From contig JABACO010000013.1 of NCBI GenBank assembly GCA_013339895.1, positions 5,257,823 to 5,321,822 of the forward strand: 64,000 nucleotides of DNA, given 5' to 3'. The stretch is from Ephydatia muelleri. Lineage: Eukaryota; Porifera; Demospongiae; Spongillida; Spongillidae. Positions 56,815-64,000 of the stretch are shown in pieces. A program made the translations under genes and the position numbers. Numbering within the stretch: position 1 is the first letter of the stretch; every line of letters starts with the position of its first letter. The notes beneath the pieces are model-generated. The model made no database searches. It was not told the origin of the DNA and saw only the letters and a list, made by a program, of their open reading frames with translations.

Positions 56815-56873
<59 letters not shown>

Positions 56874-56876
56874 TCA
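56811..56876. repeat. (CA)n microsatellite at the inner edge of the left arm
   Basis: CA repeat with ATACA interruptions. Its counterpart in the right arm is the longer GT run at 61924-62011. Length is the main difference between the two arms. Confidence 0.95.
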
Positions 56877-57029
56877 TGTACAGCGTACTTGCACACACCA
56901 GTTATACATGTGGCAAACAATACACCTGTCTGATGATGGTACAAACACTCTCACTCACAAACATTGTCACATGCACAAGTACATGTATTCTATTCAATTC
57001 AGCTGATTGCATTTCAATTTGTGTACCAA

Positions 57030-58850
57030 GCTTGCATAAAACACACATGCACAGGCACACACACACACACATGACATACACACACAGACACACAAATGCA
57101 CACACAGACACACTAACACATGACATACACACACAGACACACAAATGCACACACAGACACACTAACGCACACACACATACACACACAGACACACAAATGC
57201 ACACACAGACACACTAACGCACACACACATACACACATGACATACACACAGACGCATACAAACACACACAGACACACTAACGCACACACACACACTCACA
57301 CAGACACACACACACAGGCACACACAGACACACAAATGCACACACAGACACACTAACACACACACACAAACGCACACAGACACACACACATGACATACAC
57401 ACAGATGCATACAAACACACGCGAAAATACACACTAGCACACACAGACACACATGCACACACATGCATGAAATACACACTAGCACACACATGCACACACA
57501 GACACACATGACATACACACACAGACACACTAACACACACACACATGACATACACACACAGACACACAAATGCACACAGAGACTGCATTTCAATTTGTGT
57601 ACCAAACACACACATGCGCACGCACAGGCACACACACACACATGACATACACACACAAATGCACACACAGACACACTAACGCACACACACACAGACACAC
57701 AAATGCACACACAGACACACTAATGCACACACACACACACACACACACAGGCACACAGACACATGACATACACACACAGACACACAAATGCACACACAGA
57801 CACACTAACACACACACATACAAATGCACACACATGACATACACTGTACACACAGACGCATACAAACGCATACAAACACGCACACAGACACACTAACGCG
57901 CACACACTCACACAGCACACACAGACACATGACATACACACACAGACACACTAACGCACACACACACACACAAACGCACACAGACACACACATGACATAC
58001 ACACTGACACATACAAACACACACACACACAGATACACAGACACACACATGGACACACAAAACACACGACACACATATGACAAACACACACACACACGTA
58101 CACACACACATGGAAATACACACTAGCACACACAGACACACATGCAGACACACATGCATGAAATACACACTAGCACACACATGCACACACAGGCACACAC
58201 AGACACACATGCATGCACACAGATGCATACAAACACACACACAGACACACTAACGCACACACATACACAAACGCACACAGACACACACATGCCATACACA
58301 GACACATACAAAACACACACACACACACACACACACACTAACACACACACAGACACACACATGACATACACACAGACGCATACAAACACACACACACAGA
58401 TACACAGACACACACATGGACACACAAAACACACGACACACACATATACAAACACACATACACACATGCACACACACACACACATGGAAATACACACTAG
58501 CACACACAGACACACATGCATACACAGGCACACACGAAATACACAGACACACACACGAGACAGTCACACAAAACACTCAGACACACACATGCACCGACAC
58601 ACACAGGAACATACACACACGACAGACAGACACACACACACACACACACACGGACACACGCACGAAATATATACACTCACGAAATACACAGAGACACACA
58701 CAGAAACACACAGACACGCAGACTTGCACACAGACTCGCACACACAAAATACATATAGACACACATGCACAGACACAACAGACACACACTCACAGATACA
58801 CACACAATACACACAGACTCGCACATGTGCACAGACACGTGTTACACAAA
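57030..58850. repeat. CA-rich satellite (CACACAGACACA type)
   Basis: 1.8 kb built from short variants of CACACAGACACA, ACACATGACATACACACAGA and CACACTAACGCACAC. Higher-order units of ~60-120 bases are visible (for example CACACAAATGCACACACAGA blocks). The long Thr/His-rich and Cys/Val-rich frames on the two strands are repeat artefacts. Near 57585 a 20-base piece (GCATTTCAATTTGTGTACCA) copies the 57007 boundary. Confidence 0.9.
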
Positions 58851-59310
58851 GCACACACTGTTGTTCATGTGGAAAAAAACAGTAGTGCTCTCTGATAATG
58901 ATGGTACACACATTTTCTCTCATTGAATGCCTTCTCTGCACATGCATTTTTGATCTATCTATTGAACAGCTCATGAGACCATGAGACATGATATGTAGGT
59001 ACATGTAGCAACGTGTACACTGTAGTGTCATAGGAGTGGTCCTTTATGCATACATTGTGTCCTTATAGGACTGTCCCCTGACACAAGGGACAAGTCATAC
59101 ATGTAACCATGGTTTGCTAACAAGCTCAAGAGGCTTCTGTTTATCTTGAGTGCTTGTGGAATGATGAATATTGCTATCCATTGTGTCTGTGTAAACTTAC
59201 CACGGGCCCTGACCTACCGCAATCAGCAATGATAGGATAATTCATCGCCAGGCAGAACCATCGCCCTTCATAAAAAACTGCTTGGTAGAAGAGGCAGCCT
59301 TAGTCTCGTA

Positions 59311-59384
59311 CCCAGACCCAGATTACCAACAGCTGCGGGTGGCGCAGCTGTTGGGAATCTGGTTCTGGGTACGAGACTAAGGCA
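59311..59384. mobile_element. Small palindromic MITE, copy C
   Basis: AGTCTCGTACCCAGACCC through CAGCTG to TCTGGGTACGAGACT, the same family as 7379-7435 and 48583-48668. The flanks AGGCAGCCT and AGGCAGCAC agree at 7 of 9 positions, consistent with an aged 9-base duplication. It sits at the centre of the 7-kb inverted-repeat element. Confidence 0.8.
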
Positions 59385-59776
59385 GCACACTGTACTAATT
59401 TTTATGCGTAAATTAAATGACTACTCGTAGAAGGCACTACATACTTTGTACTTATGGTGAGGAACAGCAATCTGAGTTCATGTACACTCGTTTAATTCGC
59501 TGCATTCAATTAGTGCGACATGGGACACACAACATTGTGCTGATGAAAACAGTAGGCCTGTAAGACCTGCGATGGTACAGTGTACCTCCCTTATCGTTGC
59601 AGATCGTGGTAGGTCAGGTAAGTTTACACAGACATATCGATAGCAAGCTAGTAACGATATTCATTATACTGTACTCCGAAAAGGCTTTACAGGTCAGACG
59701 AGCACTTGTACAGAGTGCTAGATGAGAGAAGAGTATACGTCTGCTTGCAACAATACAGAGGAAACACACAGAGATT

Positions 59777-59821
<45 letters not shown>

Positions 59822-59822
59822 A

Positions 59823-59910
<88 letters not shown>
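59777..59910. repeat. (GT)n microsatellite, ~130 bases
   Basis: Almost pure GT with a CATGTGTGCG interruption near 59821. The longest simple dinucleotide tract in the window. Confidence 0.95.
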
Positions 59911-59915
<5 letters not shown>

Positions 59916-60597
59916 TCAGGATGTACAGACGCATTTGCACAACATATACACATGCATCAGGGTGTGTGAACCAACATGAGGGCATGTTCATGTACTCTGT
60001 GTGAGCTAAATATTGTATGGGCAAAGAGAGACTCAAGTCTCTGCAACTGGTACACAAGCCACCTAGCTGAGTAGTGGAGGCATAAAGAATGATAAGAAGT
60101 TGTTCAAGGATCAAGGATTTTGCCAAACAAGAAAGCTTTATTACACAATTGTACTTAACTACAAAAAGATGGATGTGAGTGTGTAAGAACTTAAAGTCTT
60201 ATGCACGTTGCTGCAGGGACCCTCCACACACACACCACAATTTTTGGCCAACTGTGTAAATCTCATCAAGGAATGATAGCCGACAACAACTTTTTCGATG
60301 ACAACATCATACGCATCATGATTAAAAATAAATTCGTGCATCTCTACATGTAGACTTGTATATTTAATTATTCATTTTGCTCAAAATAAATCAGCCAGCC
60401 CCCCCCCCCACACACACACACTTTTTAATATTGTACCATGGGGCCCAGTGCTGTGGTGAATACAGTGATATACTTTGCCACATGCATACAGTGGTACGGG
60501 ACACCAATCCTATGGGGGCTGAGGACCAATTCTTTGGGAGTATATGACATAGAGCTCGCACTTTAGAGACGGTACATACACACAGGTACATGTAGCT

Positions 60598-61620
60598 ACA
60601 TGTGTGTCTGTATATGTGTGTGTCTGTGTGTATGTCGTGTGTGTATCTGTGTGTCCATGTCGTGTGTGTATCTGTGTGTCCATGTGTGTGCATGTGTGTC
60701 TCTGTGTGTGTCTATTTCGTGTGTGTGTCTATATGTATTTTTTTGTATGAGTCTGTGTGCATGTATGTCTGTGTGCGTATCTGTGTGCGTATCTGTGTAT
60801 TTCATGTGTGTGTCTGTAGGTGTGTTTGTGTATTTCGTGTGTGTGTCTTTGTGTGCTTGTGTGTCTGTGTCTGTTGTGTGTGTATGGCATGTTTGTATCT
60901 TGTGTGTGCGTGTGTGTGTCTGTGCATGTGTGTGCGTCTGCATGTGTGTGTCTGTGCATGTGTGTGTCTGTGCATGTGTGTGTCTATGCTTGTGTGTCCA
61001 TGTGTGCCCACGTCTGTGTGTCTGTCTGTCGTGTGTGTGAGTCTGTGTGTATGTCGTGTGTGTGTCTGTATTTCATGTGCATGTCTGTGTGTGTCTCTGT
61101 GCATGTCTGTGTGTGTCTGTGTCTGTGTATGTGTCTGTCGTGTCAGAGTGTGTTGTGTGGGTCTATGCGTGCCTGTGTGTGTGTGTCTGTGTGTGCGTCT
61201 GTGTGTGTGTGTGTCTGTGCATGCCTGCATGTGTCTGTGTGTATGTGTCTGTGTGTATGTGTCTGTGTGAGTGTCTGTGTGTGTGTCTGTGTGTCTGTGT
61301 GTGTGCGTCTGTGTGTGTGTGTCTGTGTGTGTCTGTGTGTGTGTCTGTGTGTATGTTGTGTGTGTGTCTATGTGTGTGTGTGTCTGTGTGTGTGTGCGTC
61401 TGTGTATGTGTCTGTGTGTCTGTGTGTATGTTGTGCGTGTGTCTATGTGTGTGTGTCTGTGTGTGTGTGTCTGTGTGTGTGTGTCTGTGTGTGTGTGTCT
61501 GTGTGTTGTGTGTGTGTCCATGTGTACCTGTGTGTCTGTGTCCGTATGTGTGTGTGTGTTTGTGGGTGTATGTCATGTGTGTGTCTGTGTATCTATATGT
61601 TGTGTGTGAGCGTTTTTGCA
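60598..61620. repeat. GT-rich satellite (TGTGTGTCTGTG type)
   Basis: 1.0 kb of short variants, the strand-inverted counterpart of the CA-rich satellite at 57030-58850. The frames across it are artefacts. Confidence 0.9.
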
Positions 61621-61923
61621 TGTGTATTGCCACATTTATACAGTGGTGTGTGTGTGCAAGTGTGCAATGTTTGTGTACATTTAGAGTACCAGATGGGGAC
61701 ACAATGTATTCAATCCTTGGAGACACGATACATGTACAGAAAGCTTGGTACACAAATTTACATAGAATCAGTGGTCTGTACAGGCATGCACAAGTACAGT
61801 TGAATTGAATAGAATACATGTGCATGTGACAATGTTTGTGAGTGAAAGTGTTTGTACCATCATCTTTCAGGTGTATTGTTTGCCACATGTATAACTGGTG
61901 TGTGCAAGTATGCTGTACATGAG

Positions 61924-61925
61924 TT

Positions 61926-62011
<86 letters not shown>
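61924..62011. repeat. (GT)n microsatellite at the inner edge of the right arm
   Basis: GT run mirroring the (CA)n at 56811-56876. Confidence 0.95.
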
Positions 62012-62012
<1 letters not shown>

Positions 62013-63374
62013 TTGTGTATAAGAAAATATGCCATACGATAGTGTACAGGGCCATGTACGCAACAATGCAAGTGTATGCACAAGTGTGAGCCAGCATGAG
62101 TTCATGTACTATGTGTGAGCTGAAAGTTGTGTGAGACCGAAATCGTAGCCGAGTGGGCGTGGCAGATATAAGACGATGATTTTAGCAAGATGATGGCAAA
62201 TAGGAAAGCTTTATTACACGACTAGAGGATGATGTGAGTGCTTATCAAATAGCCTTACGCGTGCCGTTTTGAATACTGCCGGCGACGTGGGAGGCGCAAG
62301 GTTATATTCACTTGGGGTCCGTTAATTTGGTACGATCGTCTGGAACTGAGCAGCGTTCTTCTTCTTTTAACTTTCCCGCATAAACTCACTGCCTGAGTGA
62401 GACAAAAACAGTTGGGAACGGCTAGCTTAGTTTAAGGGAGAAATGGGCGGAACAAAGAAGTTATCAAAATTTATTGTGGATTGGGAGAATGGAACACGGG
62501 TTGCATGCAAAAATGGTGCAATCGAGCGGGAAATGTGCATTAACTTTGCACAGCTGTATCTCCGTGACGGATAGAGTAAAAATTAACGAACTGAACACAT
62601 CAATAGCAACAGGACCCCTGTATGTACATACGGAATTTGAAGCGATTTAAACTCTCCTAGCTGAAGATGTGACGGTTTTGAACCCCATGGGGTATCGGAC
62701 TTCGTAGCATCAGCAAGGAACTAGTGCAAGGCCCCAAAATAAATTTCTCCGTAGTGAAATGGTGTGGTATGAAGTGTTGAAAATAGGAAGTCGATAGCGT
62801 TAACCGTTGGGAAGTTATAGCGATTCACCCGCGATGCATTTTTATAACATTTTATAATATATCCGTGGGGCAATTTTCGCGGAAACTGTCCCATATTACA
62901 TACATGTATATTTAATACATGTATATGCCAGAACGCGTACGCGCGAAGGCGTACATGTAAATACAGGTGGATAATATTATTTTTTAAAATGTCTCGTTTT
63001 GTGGAGGGGGCGAATGTACGGGCGTGTGCGAGGGATAGCTCTGCTCTGTGTTCAAATGATGAATCATCACACATTTCGGAGGGAAAAAAATTGCTATGCA
63101 ACTGAACCGAGTTGCTAATCAACTTCGATCTTGCGTAGCAAAATTGCTACGCAATTTTTTAAAAGTAAATTATTCCCTGCATGTAATCAGAAGTTTCATG
63201 TCAAAACTCGTTGCTACGGCATTACATCATCATTTCAATGTCCACAATTTCACTGAATGGCTGTGTTTCGTTTTTTAAATTGTGTAATATGGGAACAAAG
63301 AAGTGTAGCCGCCATGGACGCTACATCTCCTACGCCACCGCTGAACTTGCATTCATTCATGGATATTAAATTAC

Positions 63375-63480
63375 CTGGATAGAAAACAACTCCGTAACCT
63401 ACGGATACGGGCAACCCATCCGCGTTGCGTTGTAAACCACGCACTACAATATTTGACCAATTACTGAAAGAATCAGACAT
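63375..63480 (-). CDS. Possible first coding exon (MSDSFSNWSN...), unidentified gene
   Basis: Read on the minus strand, an ATG at 63480 opens 35 codons (MSDSFSNWSNIVVRGLQ ... VGYGVVFYP) and reaches a donor CCAG/GTAATT in phase 1 at 63375. Reading through the donor gives another 40 codons to a stop at 63250, so a single-exon short protein is also possible. I do not recognise it. Downstream on this strand lies the 7-kb inverted-repeat element, so the remainder, if any, is unseen. Confidence 0.3.
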
Positions 63481-64000
63481 TATAACTGAAGATCTAAGCC
63501 CTATTAATTTACTTCTGTCATTACATCATTTTCAATCGAACAACTAATGACGTCTGACAGTGCCTTCCTTTGAGACCCTTTACGTCTATCAAAGAGGTTT
63601 CTTCTATTTTTCCGTCTTGGCATCCTACCTCGTATTACGATTGCCTTTTGTTAAAGTTGGACAAGATAAGGTCAAATTCGCTTGGCTAGGTGAGATCTCG
63701 TTACTCAAAGCTTAACATTCTTGGAAGCTTTAACGGACGTAAAACTGAAGTTTATAAGTTGGGTTTGGAGGTTCCCAGTAATCTAAACGAACACTTTGTC
63801 TACACAGAAAACAACCCACCAGGTATAAAGCTTCGTTCGCCAGACCCTTCAACGCAACGCAGATAGATTATTGAAATGTAGTATTTTATCCGTATAATCG
63901 TTTCCTATCGAGGTAATTTAATATCCATGATTTATTAGACTGTGCCTTTATCGTGGAGCGTCGGATCCACGAACAAAAATCCACCACCTCCTAGTCTTCC
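63481..64000. other. Right edge, no gene recognised
   Basis: Unique sequence, possibly the promoter region of the minus-strand candidate at 63375-63480. No motif that I can support. Confidence 0.4.

Larger units (their letters stand above)
55923..62896. mobile_element. 7-kb inverted-repeat element with identical ~885-bp ends and a satellite interior
   Basis: The left arm (55923 to about 56808) and the right arm (about 62012 to 62896) are reverse complements that I read as identical until the CA/GT tracts. Both ends read ATATGGGACAGTTTCCGCG, consistent with a TA target, although no longer duplication is visible. Inside the arms come (CA)n/(GT)n, a ~200-base unique segment also present in both halves (56880-57000 and 61780-61920), then CA-rich satellite (57030-58850) mirrored by GT-rich satellite (60600-61620). 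A central inverted pair (59164-59225 and 59597-59668) shows that the whole is one large palindrome with a spacer. No transposase or other protein frame is present. The two fold-back MITEs at 17 kb are its deletion derivatives, and 23975-26890 is an old relative. Confidence 0.9.

Noticed and set aside
57030..58850. Possible CRISPR-like or telomeric array
   Set aside because: Units are short, irregular CA variants without constant repeats and unique spacers, and without a telomeric hexamer.
57030..61810. Long open frames on both strands across CA/GT satellite (Thr/His-rich or Cys/Val-rich, up to ~330 codons)
   Set aside because: They follow entirely from dinucleotide-type repetition. Complementary frames are open on both strands and no domain or splice context exists.
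62721..63122. 133-codon minus-strand frame
   Set aside because: It runs across the right boundary of the 7-kb inverted-repeat element. Its second half is the element end, and the same residues appear at 55859-56098 from the other end.

Overview
This window looks like nuclear DNA from an early-branching animal, most likely a sponge. That placement is inference. It rests on a receptor tyrosine kinase with an Ig-type ectodomain, an ankyrin-ROC-COR-death protein and a death-domain relative, compact GT-AG introns (many 60-250 bp), very abundant TG/CA microsatellites and long C tracts, and a dense load of decayed DNA transposons and retroelements. Nothing bacterial is present: there are no operons, no ribosome binding sites and no CRISPR array. 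I recognised no rRNA or tRNA gene.

Layout. 1505-1789 (+) is the last exon of a death-domain gene lying to the left, with a one-base frameshift. 3372-7131 (-) is a 12-exon receptor tyrosine kinase whose exon phases all agree. 7.2-21.8 kb is gene-poor and holds a retroelement relic (10.2-10.8 kb), microsatellites, and two hAT-type transposons with 8-bp target duplications (17013-18536 and 19871-20830). 21892-40793 (+) is one gene with ankyrin exons, a ROC GTPase, COR and a C-terminal death domain. Its 12.1-kb intron is filled by an old inverted-repeat element and a 6.9-kb tandem array. 41.25-43.19 kb is a transposon-like unit with ~265-bp inverted ends around a broken zinc-finger-like gene. 43.2-45.8 kb holds three pieces of one retroelement family. 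46.5-49.7 kb (-) is a ruined chondroitin polymerising factor/chondroitin synthase-like gene, interrupted by two transposons. 50.8-51.35 kb is a tyrosine-recombinase relic. 53708-54622 (-) is an intact intronless NmrA-like (NMRAL1/HSCARG-like) gene. 55923-62896 is a striking 7-kb inverted-repeat element whose ~885-bp ends read as identical and whose interior is almost all CA/GT satellite.

The intact genes suggest signalling functions (a surface receptor kinase, a cytosolic ROC-COR-death scaffold and an NADPH-sensor-like protein). Nothing in the sequence shows that they act together. The clearest theme is transposon biology: full-length elements, deletion derivatives of the same family, nested insertions with readable target duplications, and a gene killed by insertion. 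Exon borders were set by reading splice consensus and phase by eye. No similarity search was run.
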